From Chlorobiaceae bacterium (GTDB lineage Bacteria > Bacteroidota > Chlorobiia > Chlorobiales > Chlorobiaceae), in NCBI GenBank assembly GCA_013334755.1, contig JAAXWX010000006.1:1-64000 (forward strand): a stretch of DNA of 64,000 bases, in the 5' to 3' direction. Under the pieces are notes generated by a model, which searched no databases, was not told the DNA's origin, and saw nothing but the letters and a program-made list of their open reading frames with translations. Within the stretch, counting starts at the first letter, position 1; every line of letters begins with the position of its first letter. Of this stretch, positions 43,360 through 54,727 are shown in pieces. A program made the position numbers and the translations under genes.

Positions 43360-43693
43360 CATCTTCTTCAGCTTGAACAATTTTTTTCTCGACTGGTTTC
43401 TCCAGCGTGTAATTGTATTTTTTGGCAAAATACTCGGCAACAGCTTTGTGTGACGACTTTTCCCGAATTTCAAATTCAAGGCTGATCGCTATCTGTTCCG
43501 GAAATACCTTGTCCGATTCGGATTCACTGCTTGGGTTACGGATCATCTCCTTGTAGGGAAGAAGCTTGTCTTCAAGTTCTGCCCGTTCTTCATCATGTAA
43601 CCTTTTTGCTTTTTTTGAAATAGCGACCACCGTCTCGTACAGATTCGAGTGTGCACTTCTCAACTTGTTCAGGTCAACAGGTTTAACCGGCAT
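43340..43693 (-). CDS. rpoZ: Putative RNA polymerase omega subunit
   Basis: Position next to gmk; N-terminal SNLYETVVAISKKAKRL resembles omega of Bacteroidota/Chlorobi. Confidence 0.6.
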   Translation of the reverse strand: MPVKPVDLNKLRSAHSNLYETVVAISKKAKRLHDEERAELEDKLLPYKEMIRNPSSESESDKVFPEQIAISLEFEIREKSSHKAVAEYFAKKYNYTLEKPVEKKIVQAEEDDETDRD

Positions 43694-43704
43694 TGCACTT
43701 TATT

Positions 43705-44289
43705 TTACGTGTTTATAAGAAATTTGCTGATTATTGCGGTCACGGTATCTACCGCCTTGTCAAGATTATCGTTCACAACCACCTCATCGAACCGCTCTGC
43801 GTATGAGAGCTCCAAGCGGGCCCGCTCAAGACGCGCTTTCAGACTCTCTTCATCCTCGCTCTCCCGCTCTTCAAGCCTTTGTTTCAAAACATTCATACTC
43901 GGCGGCTTGAGAAAGAGCAGCAATGAATTTTCAGGGAAAAGCCGCTTCAGATTCAGTGCACCCTTCACATCAAGATCAAGCAGAATATGGTTACCGGCAT
44001 CAATTATTTCAAGTGTTTTATCAAGCAGGGTACCGTAATAGTTTCCAAAAAAGAATTCATGCTCAATAAAGCCGCCCGTGCGGATCTTTTCTTCAAAATC
44101 CTCTTTCTTCAGAAAATAATAGTTTATCCCTTCTTGCTCGCCAGACCTTTTCTGGCGCGTAGTAGCTGATACTGAAAACCTGATATCCGGCAGGCGTTCA
44201 AGCACCATTTTGGCAATGGTTGACTTTCCTGTGCCCGAAGGCGCTGAAAAAACAATAAGTTTTCCCCGCTGCCGCAACTCTTCAACCAT
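43705..44289 (-). CDS. gmk: Guanylate kinase
   Basis: LIVFSAPSGTGKSTIAKMVLERLPDIRFSVSATTRQKRSGEQEGINYYFL. Confidence 0.96.
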   Translation of the reverse strand: MVEELRQRGKLIVFSAPSGTGKSTIAKMVLERLPDIRFSVSATTRQKRSGEQEGINYYFLKKEDFEEKIRTGGFIEHEFFFGNYYGTLLDKTLEIIDAGNHILLDLDVKGALNLKRLFPENSLLLFLKPPSMNVLKQRLEERESEDEESLKARLERARLELSYAERFDEVVVNDNLDKAVDTVTAIISKFLINT

Positions 44290-44293
44290 AGAA

Positions 44294-45181
44294 CTACTCT
44301 ATATTTTGCAGTTGCTCCCTGATTTTCTCAAGATCTTCCTTGATCTGAACGATTTTCTGGGAAATATCTGCATTCTGGGATTTTGATGCAATAGTGTTTG
44401 CTTCACGCAACTGCTCCTGAAGCAGAAAGTTAAGTTTCCTTCCAGTCCCGCTTTCATCGTTGCTCAACTCTTCAAGAAAAAACTTGTTATGACTGGCGAA
44501 CCGGGTCAGCTCCTCAGTAATATCAAGTTTATCAGCCGCAAGAACCAGCTCCATTTCAAGACGATCCCTGCTGTATGTCAAATCCTTACCGGCAACAGCT
44601 TCCACTTTAGCTGCGAGTCTTTTCCTGACCGCCTCAAGATTACCAGCCGCAAGAGTTGTAATAAGTTCAAGCGTACTTTCGATTTCGGCAATTCTTTTTC
44701 TGAAATCTATTGAAAGCTCTTCGCCTTCCCTTCGCCGCATAGCCTTGAGACGCTCAATCGCCTCCTGCAGGAGGTTTTTAACAAACGGCCAAAGCTGTTC
44801 GACGTTGTCAAGCGAAGAGACACCATTGTCGAATATTTCCGGAAACCGCAGCAGATGCTCAAGGAGAATTGGAGTATCAATATCAGATTCTCTCTTCAGT
44901 GTATCGAGCAGCGCTTTATAGGCTCTTACCTTGGGTAGATTGATACTGACCGAAATGGGCTGAGCATCATCGAGCTGGATCTGAATAAACGCGGCTATTT
45001 TTCCCCTCTGAAAATGCGCACGAATCATTTCCCTGACTTCAAGCTCGTAAGAGAGTAACTGACGGGGAAGCTTTACACTGATTTCAGCGTACCGGTTGTT
45101 GACTGACCGTAACTCAACAAGAGTCCGGACACCGCTTTCAACTGATTCAGCGCTGCCATATCCGGTCATGCTTTCCAACAT
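44294..45181 (-). CDS. YicC family endoribonuclease-like protein
   Basis: MLESMTGYGSAE; ELRSVNNRYAEISVKLPRQL; C-terminal GRKLNFLLQEQLREANTIASKSQNADI. Confidence 0.94.
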   Translation of the reverse strand: MLESMTGYGSAESVESGVRTLVELRSVNNRYAEISVKLPRQLLSYELEVREMIRAHFQRGKIAAFIQIQLDDAQPISVSINLPKVRAYKALLDTLKRESDIDTPILLEHLLRFPEIFDNGVSSLDNVEQLWPFVKNLLQEAIERLKAMRRREGEELSIDFRKRIAEIESTLELITTLAAGNLEAVRKRLAAKVEAVAGKDLTYSRDRLEMELVLAADKLDITEELTRFASHNKFFLEELSNDESGTGRKLNFLLQEQLREANTIASKSQNADISQKIVQIKEDLEKIREQLQNIE

Positions 45182-45203
45182 AGTATTTCCTGCTGTATTC
45201 TTT

Positions 45204-45237
45204 AAAAAAAAGTAACCTGCAGGGCGTAACCCTGCAG
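45204..45237 (-). terminator. Rho-independent terminator after rpsO
   Basis: Minus strand CTGCAGGG-TTACG-CCCTGCAG…TTTTTTTT. Confidence 0.85.
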
Positions 45238-45268
45238 AGATCGGGCAAAAAGGATGTCATTCCCCCTT

Positions 45269-45538
45269 TTACTTGCGAAGATCAAGTTCTGCTATCACCT
45301 TGCGGTAACGGTCGATATCAACATTTTTTACATAATTCAACATTTTCTTGCGCTTTGCTACCAGCATAAGCAACCCGCGACGGGAATGCTTGTCCTTCGG
45401 ATGCAACTGCAAATGACCGGTAAGATCACTGATTCTGCGGGTATATAGGGCCACTTGAACCTCGGATTTTCCGGTATTTGTTTCTGAAGCGCCAAACTGC
45501 TTGATAACTTCGGCTTTAAACTCTTTTGTCAGGCTCAT
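45269..45538 (-). CDS. rpsO: 30S ribosomal protein S15
   Basis: GKSEVQVALYTRRISDLTGHLQLHPKDKHSRRGLLMLVAKRKKMLNY. Confidence 0.97.
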   Translation of the reverse strand: MSLTKEFKAEVIKQFGASETNTGKSEVQVALYTRRISDLTGHLQLHPKDKHSRRGLLMLVAKRKKMLNYVKNVDIDRYRKVIAELDLRK

Positions 45539-45584
45539 ATCTCTTCGTTTGTTATGTTAAATCAGTTGACCTTTAATATAATAT

Positions 45585-46547
45585 TTAGCAATACAACTCC
45601 ACCGTTTTTTTATCTTTTTCAATTTGCATTTTCAGCTCATCGAGTGTCGCAAATTTCTTCTCCTCCCTGATGAACCTGAGCAGAACGAACTTGACAATAC
45701 AATCATAAAGAATGCCGCTATATCCAAGAATATGAGCCTCAACCGTTTTAATTCCTTCCTGAGAAACTGTCGGGCGAACACCAATATTCATCAAGGCCAT
45801 GAAGGAATTGCCGTTAAGTACCGTTTGAGCAAGATAGACTCCGGCACGAGGCAGCAACTTGTCTGGATCTGAAAGCCTGAGATTTACTGTCGGAAAACCG
45901 ATATCCCGTCCCCGCTTGTCGCCATCCACCACAGTCCCGCTGATCATATAGGGCGAACCGAGAAATTCGTTGGCCTCTTCAATCTTGCCGCTTTCAAGCA
46001 GTCCTCTTATTCTGGTACTTGAAAAGTGTTCATTGCCGATAAGAACTTCATCGACAACCTCCACATCAAAACCGAGTTCACATCCCAGTACCTCAAGTGT
46101 CTTGCGGCTCCCGCTCCTGTCACGACCAAATGCGTGATCATATCCGACAATTATGCTTTTTGCTCCAAGCAGCCCTACCAGAATATTTCTGATAAAATCA
46201 TCCGAGCTGCGTGATGCGAAATCCGGTGTAAACCGAATGACAAAGAGCAGATCAACATGTTCCCCGGCAAGAAGATCAATTTTTTCATCAAGTGTGGTCA
46301 GCAGGCCGAGCGGTCCTGAAACTGCGCCTTTGAGCACCCTTCTTGGATGCGGCTCAAAGGTCACAATAACACTTCTCAAACTGCGGGATTTTGCAACGGC
46401 AACCAGCCGGGCAATAATCATCCTGTGTCCTTTATGCACGCCATCATAGGATCCTACCGTCACAACAGAAGGAACGGCAGAAAAATCATCAGGTCTTGCG
46501 GAACCATAGCTATAGACCTGACTATTATCATACTCAACAATACGCAT
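45585..46547 (-). CDS. ribF: Bifunctional riboflavin kinase/FAD synthetase
   Basis: VVTVGSYDGVHKGHRMII; GYDHAFGRDRSG; GDKRGRDIGFPTVNL. Confidence 0.95.
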   Translation of the reverse strand: MRIVEYDNSQVYSYGSARPDDFSAVPSVVTVGSYDGVHKGHRMIIARLVAVAKSRSLRSVIVTFEPHPRRVLKGAVSGPLGLLTTLDEKIDLLAGEHVDLLFVIRFTPDFASRSSDDFIRNILVGLLGAKSIIVGYDHAFGRDRSGSRKTLEVLGCELGFDVEVVDEVLIGNEHFSSTRIRGLLESGKIEEANEFLGSPYMISGTVVDGDKRGRDIGFPTVNLRLSDPDKLLPRAGVYLAQTVLNGNSFMALMNIGVRPTVSQEGIKTVEAHILGYSGILYDCIVKFVLLRFIREEKKFATLDELKMQIEKDKKTVELYC

Positions 46548-46565
46548 AGCTGCGCTTATCTCCTC

Positions 46566-47309
46566 TCACCCGGACGGGGTGTTTGATACCTCTTGAAGAA
46601 TAGCTTCAATACTCTCTGATACCGTTCTGGCCGAGCTCAGTTCGTAAGGGCCAACGGAGACCCTCCTGAGGGAGGCAAGATAGCCTCCGACGCCAAGCGC
46701 AGAACCAAATTCATGCGCAATAACCCTGATATAGGCTCCCTTGGAAACATGAAGCATAAAATAGACCACCGGCAGTTCAATGCGCGTGACTTCAAAACGG
46801 TGTATAACAATCTCTTTTGCTTTGCGCTCCCTGATCACCTCTCCCTTGCGGGCATGTTCGTATAGACGTTTTCCGTTGTGCCAGGCAGCGGAATGCATGG
46901 GTGGCTGCTGCTGGTGCTTGCCAATAAAGGCTGAAGCTGCTGAACGGATATCATTCTCCGTAAGGTGTGCCGTAGCACAATGGCCATATTCTGCCGTTTC
47001 GATATCATGACTGTCCGTCATGGCACCAAGCTTTATGGCTCCGTCATAGACCTTGTCAAGCACTTCAAGAGAGGAGATCTCTTTTGTTTTCCTTCCAGTC
47101 GCAAGGATAAGCAGACCTGTTGCCTTTGGATCAAGAGTTCCACAATGACCCACCTTGCGCTTCATACCTGCATGCTTATAGGTATTCCTGATTTTTGCCA
47201 CCACATCGAACGATGTCCAGTCGAGCGGCTTATCAATCAGGAGAAAATTGCCTTCATCAGGTAAAGGCTCCCTGTTTCGCTGTTCATCCATGCACACTCT
47301 TGACAACAA
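46566..47309 (-). CDS. truB: tRNA pseudouridine synthase B
   Basis: LLIDKPLDWTSFDVVAKIR; KVGHCGTLDPKATGLLILATGRKTK. Confidence 0.96.
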   Translation of the reverse strand: MLSRVCMDEQRNREPLPDEGNFLLIDKPLDWTSFDVVAKIRNTYKHAGMKRKVGHCGTLDPKATGLLILATGRKTKEISSLEVLDKVYDGAIKLGAMTDSHDIETAEYGHCATAHLTENDIRSAASAFIGKHQQQPPMHSAAWHNGKRLYEHARKGEVIRERKAKEIVIHRFEVTRIELPVVYFMLHVSKGAYIRVIAHEFGSALGVGGYLASLRRVSVGPYELSSARTVSESIEAILQEVSNTPSG

Positions 47310-47317
47310 GCTCTCTT

Positions 47318-47677
47318 TTAAGCGTTTTCAACGGAACTTTTTCTCACCCCGCTCAAAAGCTGTTCAATCCGGTTTGCACGCTCATAGAGGTGATCTTCAT
47401 GGAATTCAAGTTCCGGAATACGTCTGAAATGGTGCCGAATTTTCGATGAAAGAATCTTTCTAATACTCTTTGTTTTGTCGTGCAAGGAGGCCATAGCTTC
47501 CTGCTGCTCTTTGGGCGTACCGATAATTGAAACATAAGCCCTGGCTATGCTCAGATCGGCTGTAATCTTCACCTCGACAACGGTGATGATCGGACCACTG
47601 CGGGAAAGCTCTTTTTGAAGGATTGCTCCAAGTTCCTGTTGCAGCAGTGATGCAACTCTCTCAGTACGTATCGACAT
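47318..47677 (-). CDS. rbfA: 30S ribosome-binding factor RbfA
   Basis: RTERVASLLQQELGAILQKEL; VVEVKITADLSIARAYVSI; position in operon. Confidence 0.93.
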   Translation of the reverse strand: MSIRTERVASLLQQELGAILQKELSRSGPIITVVEVKITADLSIARAYVSIIGTPKEQQEAMASLHDKTKSIRKILSSKIRHHFRRIPELEFHEDHLYERANRIEQLLSGVRKSSVENA

Positions 47678-47695
47678 ACATCAACAATAAGCTGT

Positions 47696-50497
47696 TCAAA
47701 GTTTTCGTTTTTTCTCCACAATCTTGTAGGCCTCAACAATGTCACCGACCTTGATATCATCATAGTTCTTCAAGCTCATTCCACACTCATATCCGGCATC
47801 AACCTCCTTGACGTCGTCCTTGAAACGCTTGAGCGCAGCAAGCTGACCTTCATAGATCTGAACACCGTCACGGAGCAGGCGAACCTTCGAGTCACGGAAC
47901 ATCTTGCCTTCAAGCATATAACATCCTCCAACATTGCCAATCTTGGGCACCTTAAAGATCTGGCGGATTTCAAGAGAACCAAGGCTCTCTTCATGTAGCT
48001 CAGGAGAAAGCATTCCTTCAAGTGCCTTTTCGACATCTTCAAGCACATGATAGATAACACTGTAGAAACGAACATCGAGATCTTCCTTTTCTGCCAGCTT
48101 TTTGGCGTTGACATTCGGACGCACCCTGAAGCCTATAATGATGGCATCTGAAGCCGCGGCAAGCAACACGTCGGTTTCTGTTATCTGCCCGACACCCTGG
48201 TGAATAATCTGTACCTTGACCTCTTCGTTCTGAATTTTCATGAGACCATCAGCCAGAGCCTGAATAGAGCCGTCAGTATCAGCCTTGATAATGACGCTCA
48301 GCTCTTTCATCAGCCCTTCCTTGATCTGGCGTGCAATACTGTCGAGCTTGACGCGAGTACTGCGGCGGAAATCATGCTCGCGACGAATAACCTGCCGTTT
48401 CTGCGCCAGGTCGCGCGCCTCCCTGTCTGTCGCCATGACCGTCAGTGCATCGCCTGACTGCGGGAGATCCTCAAATCCAAGAACCATTACCGGCTGAGAA
48501 GGGCCGGCAACAGGAATTCTTTTTCCTCTTTCATCCATAATGGCGCGAACCTTGCCAAGAGTATTTCCTGCAACAAAAGGATCTCCAACCTTAAGAAATC
48601 CCCGCTGAACGAGAACCGTGGAAATAACGCCCTTGCCTTTGTCAAGCTCCGATTCGACTATAATACCGCTTGCCTGGATTTCTCTTGAATAATTACCGCG
48701 AAGTTCCCTCATTTCAGCTTCAGTCAGAACTTTTTCCATGAGATCGGCAATACCGAGCCCTTTCTTTGCTGAGATCTCCTGACACTGATAAACACCACCC
48801 CATTCTTCAACGAGCACTCCAGCTTCGGACAACTGGGTTTTGATCTTTTCCGGGTTGGCTTCGACCTTGTCAATTTTATTGATTGCAACGACAATCGGCA
48901 CTCCGGCCGCCTTGGCGTGATTGATTGCCTCAATGGTCTGAGGCATAACACTGTCGTCGGCAGCCACTACAAGAATAACGATATCGGTCACCTGTGCGCC
49001 CCTTGCCCGCATTGCAGTAAAGGCTTCGTGGCCCGGCGTGTCAAGAAAGGTGATTTTTCTGTTCCCATCAACTGTTACTTCGTATGCTCCGATATGCTGG
49101 GTAATGCCGCCGGATTCACCAGCAACAACCTTGCTGCTGCGAATATAATCAAGCAGAGAAGTCTTTCCGTGATCAACATGCCCCATGATCGTGACAACAG
49201 GAGGACGGGTCTGCAAATCAGCTTCCGCATCTTCCTCTACAATCACCGCAGTTGCCTCAACCTCAGAGATAAATTCAGCCTCGAAGCCAAACTCAAGAGC
49301 TATCAGTTCAATCGACTCCTTGTCAAGCCGCTGATTGATGGTAACAAACTTGCCAAGCGCGAAACATTTCTGGATAATATCCTTTGCTGTTATACCCATA
49401 AGCTCCGCCAGTTCATGAGGTGAAGCATACTCGGTAACTCTGACAATCATCCGCTGTGACTCACGCAAAGCCTCATCCTCCTCATGCTCGCGCTCACGCT
49501 CGTTTTTGCGCATCTTGCGGAATTTCTGACGTGAGCCTGTACTGCTGCGATCATCAATCCCGCTGATGGTTTTCTGTATATTTGCAGAAATCACCTTATC
49601 ATCTACCGCAGGCTTCTTTTTCTTCTTTCCTTTTTTCTTGGCACTGGATGAACTGTCAGCAACGACAGGCTTTGGTTTGGCATCCGAAGCTGCTTTAAGC
49701 GGTTTCTTCGCAACGGGAGCTTTTTCTTCGGCACGTGCCTCCTCTGCCGGCTTTGGCTCAAACTCAACTTTCAATGCATCAGCCTGCTCCTGAAAATTCT
49801 TTTTACGGTTTTTCTTGCTTCTTCCGGCCTGCATATCAAGGGTACCAAGCACGGTAAGACCACCCATCATCTGCGGAGAGTCAAAAGAGACCAGATGCTC
49901 ATTGACTGAAGGCTCCTCTCTTACCGGCGCCGGTTCGGGAAGGTCCGGGATCCCGGGAACCTCTGGAACTTCTGAAACTTCTGGAACCTCAATGACTGCA
50001 AGGGGCTCTTCTACTGCAGCAACTTCCTTGACCTCTGAAACTTCTGGAGCATCAAAAGCTTTCGGAAGAGTTGGGAGCTCAGGGGGCTCAGCAGCAGGAA
50101 TTTCCAGCTGTGCAGGCGGTTCTGGAGTTGCCTCAATGATTACAGGCGCAATCACCTCTTTTTTTACTTCATGCACAACAACCACCGGAGATGGCGGAGG
50201 GCTGAGGGTTTCACTGAGGTGCTGCTCTTTTTCATAGGTTTTCCGTGACTGTTCCTCAAGCCTCGACAAGCGCTTCTCTTTCTCTGCTCTTATTTTTTTG
50301 GTCTCATCGACCATTTTTTTCTCAACACTGAAATGACCGAAAATCAGGTCGTGTATCTCTTCACTAACCATAGAGGATGTAGAGGCCACCTTGCCCCCTT
50401 CCTTCTTGACAAAAAGTAATACTTCCTGCGGACTTACCTGCAGTTCTCTTGCTATATCACTTATCCGATATCTTTTTTCCATGTCCTCAAGGGCCAT
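47696..50497 (-). CDS. infB: Translation initiation factor IF-2
   Basis: [40 protein letters not shown]; 933 aa with low-complexity N-terminal region. Confidence 0.97.
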   Translation of the reverse strand: MALEDMEKRYRISDIARELQVSPQEVLLFVKKEGGKVASTSSMVSEEIHDLIFGHFSVEKKMVDETKKIRAEKEKRLSRLEEQSRKTYEKEQHLSETLSPPPSPVVVVHEVKKEVIAPVIIEATPEPPAQLEIPAAEPPELPTLPKAFDAPEVSEVKEVAAVEEPLAVIEVPEVSEVPEVPGIPDLPEPAPVREEPSVNEHLVSFDSPQMMGGLTVLGTLDMQAGRSKKNRKKNFQEQADALKVEFEPKPAEEARAEEKAPVAKKPLKAASDAKPKPVVADSSSSAKKKGKKKKKPAVDDKVISANIQKTISGIDDRSSTGSRQKFRKMRKNEREREHEEDEALRESQRMIVRVTEYASPHELAELMGITAKDIIQKCFALGKFVTINQRLDKESIELIALEFGFEAEFISEVEATAVIVEEDAEADLQTRPPVVTIMGHVDHGKTSLLDYIRSSKVVAGESGGITQHIGAYEVTVDGNRKITFLDTPGHEAFTAMRARGAQVTDIVILVVAADDSVMPQTIEAINHAKAAGVPIVVAINKIDKVEANPEKIKTQLSEAGVLVEEWGGVYQCQEISAKKGLGIADLMEKVLTEAEMRELRGNYSREIQASGIIVESELDKGKGVISTVLVQRGFLKVGDPFVAGNTLGKVRAIMDERGKRIPVAGPSQPVMVLGFEDLPQSGDALTVMATDREARDLAQKRQVIRREHDFRRSTRVKLDSIARQIKEGLMKELSVIIKADTDGSIQALADGLMKIQNEEVKVQIIHQGVGQITETDVLLAAASDAIIIGFRVRPNVNAKKLAEKEDLDVRFYSVIYHVLEDVEKALEGMLSPELHEESLGSLEIRQIFKVPKIGNVGGCYMLEGKMFRDSKVRLLRDGVQIYEGQLAALKRFKDDVKEVDAGYECGMSLKNYDDIKVGDIVEAYKIVEKKRKL

Positions 50498-50559
50498 TAC
50501 ATCCTCCTCTGGATTTAAAAACTCTTTACTCTTCAGCGATCTTCACTCTATGACCGTGC

Positions 50560-52104
50560 TCATGATTCATCCACCGCCAACACATCCGGCTCAGTGTCGA
50601 TAGTATCATCAAAAAGACCCTCAAGATCCGCTTCGGTAAACTGTTCCTTTACGGTTTTATAAATATTTTCGGCAATCTTCTTCCAATAGCGCTTTTCTTC
50701 GTCGGTTACCTTTCGTTCTCTCGGCTTTACGCTGGTCTTATATGTTTTACCAAAGACAGTCTGCTCTTCAGGTTTAGTTGATCCAAGAAGAGCAAGCTCA
50801 ATTTCATCAACTCCAGCTTTCAGTACTTTTTTTGCCGTATCAAGGCCGCTATCCAGAAGCTGGTAAATCATATCATCACCAAACTCTTCACGGAACTCGA
50901 TAATATCGATGTCTGTGGGATCTTCAGTCGACTTGTCAATCACATCACGATAAACATCAATCTCATAACCGGTAAGTTTTTCCGCCAGATGAATGTTGTT
51001 CCCATTCTTTCCGATGGCATATTTAATCTGGTCAGGTTTGAGCATCACCCTTGCTTTCCGGGTTTTAATATCAGCATGAACCGTCAAAGGATCAATTTTC
51101 GCCGGCTGCATCGCCCTTGAAATGTAAATCTGCGGCTCATCAGCGTAGTAAATAACATCGATATTTTCATTGTTCAGCTCTTTGACAATGCTCTGGATAC
51201 GTTTACCACGATATCCAACGGTAGCACCAACCGGATCTATCCTTGCACTGGTCGATTCAACGGCAACCTTTGCGCGTTCCCCTGGAACCCGTGCAATAGC
51301 CTTGATCACAATAAGACCATCAAGTATTTCCGGAACCTCATGTTCAAAAAGTTTGTACAAAAAACGATCATCAACTCTCGATACAATAACCTTCATTCCG
51401 CCGTCAGCTTTTTCCCGCTCAACCATACTGCCGTCATCAAGCCTCACTTTTGTTTTCTCACGCTCGATACGCTTGACATAGAGTTTCATCCTCGGAGTTC
51501 TGCGGGGATTATCCTTTTTCATCATCTCAGCCTTCGGCAAAACCAGCTCAACGCGGTGATCTTTCGATGTGTTATAGGTAAAAACAACTTCATTGGCACG
51601 AATTTGATAAACCTCGCCCGCAACAATCTCCCCGACTTTTTCGAGGCACTCTTCATAAACAACAAGACGTTCAAGATCCCGTACTTTTTTCTGTACAGAC
51701 TGCTTGATAATCTGAATGGATTTACGACTCAGATAGTCTTCAAGCCTTATCGGGCCTTCCTCATAATAATCACCAATTTCAAGAGAGTCATCAATTTTTC
51801 TTACCTCTTTGAGTGTGATCTCGATGCTTTCAATATCTATTTCCTCTACAATCTTTTTCAGAATATAGACTTCAAAATCACCCCGTTCCGGGTTAATGAA
51901 AATGTTGGATTCAACTTCAGGATCATAATCTTTTCTGAGTTGCTTCTGAATAATGTCCTTCAGAAGATCGGCAATATCCATTTTGACAGCCGCACTTTCC
52001 GTGCGTTTATCCAGAAAGATCTTTGACTGTTCGATCTCCCCGAAAGCACTGGCAATCTGCAACCTCCGATCCTGACCCTCATCTTTTATCTTCTTTCTGA
52101 CCAT
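50560..52104 (-). CDS. nusA: Transcription termination/antitermination protein NusA
   Basis: KH domains (DPVGATVGYRGKRIQSIVKELNNENIDVI); position between rimP and infB. Confidence 0.95.
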   Translation of the reverse strand: MVRKKIKDEGQDRRLQIASAFGEIEQSKIFLDKRTESAAVKMDIADLLKDIIQKQLRKDYDPEVESNIFINPERGDFEVYILKKIVEEIDIESIEITLKEVRKIDDSLEIGDYYEEGPIRLEDYLSRKSIQIIKQSVQKKVRDLERLVVYEECLEKVGEIVAGEVYQIRANEVVFTYNTSKDHRVELVLPKAEMMKKDNPRRTPRMKLYVKRIEREKTKVRLDDGSMVEREKADGGMKVIVSRVDDRFLYKLFEHEVPEILDGLIVIKAIARVPGERAKVAVESTSARIDPVGATVGYRGKRIQSIVKELNNENIDVIYYADEPQIYISRAMQPAKIDPLTVHADIKTRKARVMLKPDQIKYAIGKNGNNIHLAEKLTGYEIDVYRDVIDKSTEDPTDIDIIEFREEFGDDMIYQLLDSGLDTAKKVLKAGVDEIELALLGSTKPEEQTVFGKTYKTSVKPRERKVTDEEKRYWKKIAENIYKTVKEQFTEADLEGLFDDTIDTEPDVLAVDES

Positions 52105-52163
52105 CTCTTTCTTGATTGTGCATTTTTAAAAAGAAAATTTCCACTCACCCGTATAAAATCCCC

Positions 52164-52691
52164 CTATAATTCAGCCTCAGGAACCGCACGGATTACCTGA
52201 TTAAGATAAAGTGTGATGCATTCCATTTTCTGCCGTTGCCCTCTTTTTTTACTCTCTTGCGGCATGATCACGATGTATGCCCCGCTCTCTTCCGATAAAG
52301 AAACATCCTGAAGGTGTCCGGTCAGCTCAACAGGCTCACCATTCAAATCAGTATAGGTAACCTGCAGCAGTTTGCCGACGTGCCTTATATATTGACGTGG
52401 CAATATTATAGGTTCACCAAGGCCGGGAGAAGAAACCATCAGGTCAAAATTTTCACCAATCAGCTCAAGAAGCTCATCATCGCTTTCAATACGCTCTCTG
52501 ATCCTTCTGCTCACCCATGCACACTGATGAATACGGATACCAATATCAGCATCCATCAAAATCTCTATTTTCCGGCCGCTACCTTTACCTTTTACCTTGA
52601 TATCAATAAGATATGCCCCTTCACCCCGCGTACCGACAGACTCTGCAAGAACCTGTGAGACACAATTTTTGATGCGCTCCTGCATGAACAC
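52164..52691 (-). CDS. rimP: Ribosome maturation factor RimP
   Basis: MDADIGIRIHQCAWVSRRIRERIESDDELLELIGENFDLMVSSPGLGEPI. Confidence 0.93.
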   Translation of the reverse strand: MFMQERIKNCVSQVLAESVGTRGEGAYLIDIKVKGKGSGRKIEILMDADIGIRIHQCAWVSRRIRERIESDDELLELIGENFDLMVSSPGLGEPIILPRQYIRHVGKLLQVTYTDLNGEPVELTGHLQDVSLSEESGAYIVIMPQESKKRGQRQKMECITLYLNQVIRAVPEAEL

Positions 52692-52713
52692 CCCATACGA
52701 ACTTTAAATAGAA

Positions 52714-52740
52714 AACAAAAAAGTGGGGAATCCCCACTTC
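52714..52740 (-). terminator. Rho-independent terminator upstream of rimP operon
   Basis: Minus strand GAAGTGGGGATTCCCCACTTTTTTG. Confidence 0.8.
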
Positions 52741-52813
52741 AGATAAGATAATTCTATACGTCTTTAAATCAAGTCTTTCAGTATACGAAAAAAACTGCCA
52801 GAAGCAAAATACC

Positions 52814-53026
52814 TTATATGGCATCCTGTTCTTTATTATTGAGACGGCTTGAAATAACCTCATAATCAGCCTCCTCTATATGGCGCTCTGAAGAAAATGA
52901 ACCCGATGCACTTTCGCTATGGCTGGAAGCGCCTTTATTGAAAAAAAACAATCCTTTCTTCAGCATACGTAACACCATACGCAAAACCAGAAAAAGAAAC
53001 AAAACAAGAAGAATGAATTTCAGCAT
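52814..53026 (-). CDS. Small single-TM protein of unknown function
   Basis: ORF MLKFILLVLFLFLVLRMVLRMLKKGLFFFNKGASSH…. Confidence 0.5.
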   Translation of the reverse strand: MLKFILLVLFLFLVLRMVLRMLKKGLFFFNKGASSHSESASGSFSSERHIEEADYEVISSRLNNKEQDAI

Positions 53027-53153
53027 CGCATCAACAGTTATTCACATCGTTTAACATTTTTGATCAGCAATCAATTATCTGCAGAGCCACCTCCGATCCG
53101 CCCTTATCTTGTATCCGTTAATCATGAATCAGTGGAAGCTTTATCAGGCCCTG

Positions 53154-53405
53154 CTACTCGACCATTAACATGGATCGTAATTTCCCTTCGTTCACCCGGT
53201 ACTTGAATGCCTGGACACCGTCAATAAAAATAACGGGAATTTTAAGTCCGAACTCTTCCAGCAGTTCCTGTTTACTGGATATATCTATTTTTTCAATATC
53301 AAAGGGCACAGTTGCTCTGACTTTCTGCAACACGTCCATTGCCTCATCACACAGGCAGCACTCTTTTTTGCCATAGAGTGTAACCGTATGACGCCTTATC
53401 GTCAT
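53154..53405 (-). CDS. Glutaredoxin/thioredoxin-like small protein
   Basis: [22 protein letters not shown] … [22 protein letters not shown]. Confidence 0.8.
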   Translation of the reverse strand: MTIRRHTVTLYGKKECCLCDEAMDVLQKVRATVPFDIEKIDISSKQELLEEFGLKIPVIFIDGVQAFKYRVNEGKLRSMLMVE

Positions 53406-54694
53406 GATTTCAACGGCTCCTTTTCAGCCTGTTCCCTCAGAAGTTCAAGCACAGCTTCCAGAGAAAGCGTTGTCTGTTCCGAGGTTACCAGATTTTTCAA
53501 TGCATAGAGTCCGGTTGTACATTCCATCGTGCCGATAAACAAAGCATAGGATGCGCTTATCCTGTTGGCTTCTCTCATTTGAGCCTTCATGCTCCTTGCT
53601 GCAAGGTCTATTTCTGTCTTTATGCCTGCACGGCGCAACCGCCACGCAATCTGCAGGCCATGATCGACCAAATCCTGCTGCTGCACGACAACATAGACAA
53701 GTGGGTTGTCAGAGTCGAGGAGAGCAAAAAGCCCCTGTTTTTCCATCGTCATCAGAAGCCTCTCCATTCCAACAGCAAATCCAACAGCGGGAACTTCCAC
53801 AGAACTTCCAAGCTCCCGGGAAAGGCCATCGTATCTTCCGCCACCACCTATGGCATCCTGCGCACCAAGCTCTGAACTGGTCACTTCAAAGGCGGTATTG
53901 CAGTAATAATCAAGTCCACGGACAAGACGATAATCAATGTCATAAGCAATATTGCGTTCAGCAAGGTAAAACAGCACCTTCTCAAAATCCTGAACAGATG
54001 AGTCGTTAAGATAATCGTATAACCTGGGCGCCCCGGCTATCAGTTCCTGGAGTGCCGGGTTTTTCGAATCGAGAATTCTCAAAGGGTTTTTTTCAAGCCG
54101 CTCTTTCGATGCTTCATCAAGGATATCGTGAAAAGGCGTAAAATAGAGCTGTAATGCCTCACGATATCGGAGCCTGTCCTCCGTGTCGCCAAGACTGTTG
54201 ATCCTGAGCTTCAGACCATGCAGTCCAAGTGAATCAAAAATCTCCATCATCAGGGTTATAACCTCAGCGACTGCTGCAGGAGAAGAAACTCCAAGCAGTT
54301 CAGCACCAAACTGTGAGAACTGACGCTGCCTGCCTGCCTGAGGTCTTTCCTTGCGAAACAGTTCGCCGATATAATACAGTTTGTGTACCGGAGCTGACGA
54401 AAGCAGATTTTTCTGGAGTGCCGCCCTCATAACACCTGCGGTCATCTCCGGACGAAGTGTCAGAGAGCGACCTTTCGGATCAGGCTGAAAAGAAAACATC
54501 TCTTTTCCAACAATGTCCGTTGTCGAGCCGATGCCTCTCTGGAACAGCTCGGTATACTCAAAAACCGGAGTCCGTATCTCGCTGAAACCGTATAGGGAAG
54601 CAAACGTATGGACCACTCTTTCTACATATTTCCATTGGGCAGCCTCTTCGGGAAAAATATCCCTTGTGCCCTTAACTGCCTGGTACTGCGGCAT
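53402..54694 (-). CDS. hisS: Histidyl-tRNA synthetase
   Basis: [48 protein letters not shown]. Confidence 0.97.
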   Translation of the reverse strand: MPQYQAVKGTRDIFPEEAAQWKYVERVVHTFASLYGFSEIRTPVFEYTELFQRGIGSTTDIVGKEMFSFQPDPKGRSLTLRPEMTAGVMRAALQKNLLSSAPVHKLYYIGELFRKERPQAGRQRQFSQFGAELLGVSSPAAVAEVITLMMEIFDSLGLHGLKLRINSLGDTEDRLRYREALQLYFTPFHDILDEASKERLEKNPLRILDSKNPALQELIAGAPRLYDYLNDSSVQDFEKVLFYLAERNIAYDIDYRLVRGLDYYCNTAFEVTSSELGAQDAIGGGGRYDGLSRELGSSVEVPAVGFAVGMERLLMTMEKQGLFALLDSDNPLVYVVVQQQDLVDHGLQIAWRLRRAGIKTEIDLAARSMKAQMREANRISASYALFIGTMECTTGLYALKNLVTSEQTTLSLEAVLELLREQAEKEPLKS

Positions 54695-54727
54695 AACTTA
54701 TAATAATCCCTGCTGATGAATATGTTG

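Noticed and set aside
51340-52026. 228-aa plus-strand ORF
   Set aside because: Antisense to nusA; low-complexity Phe/Asn-rich shadow frame.
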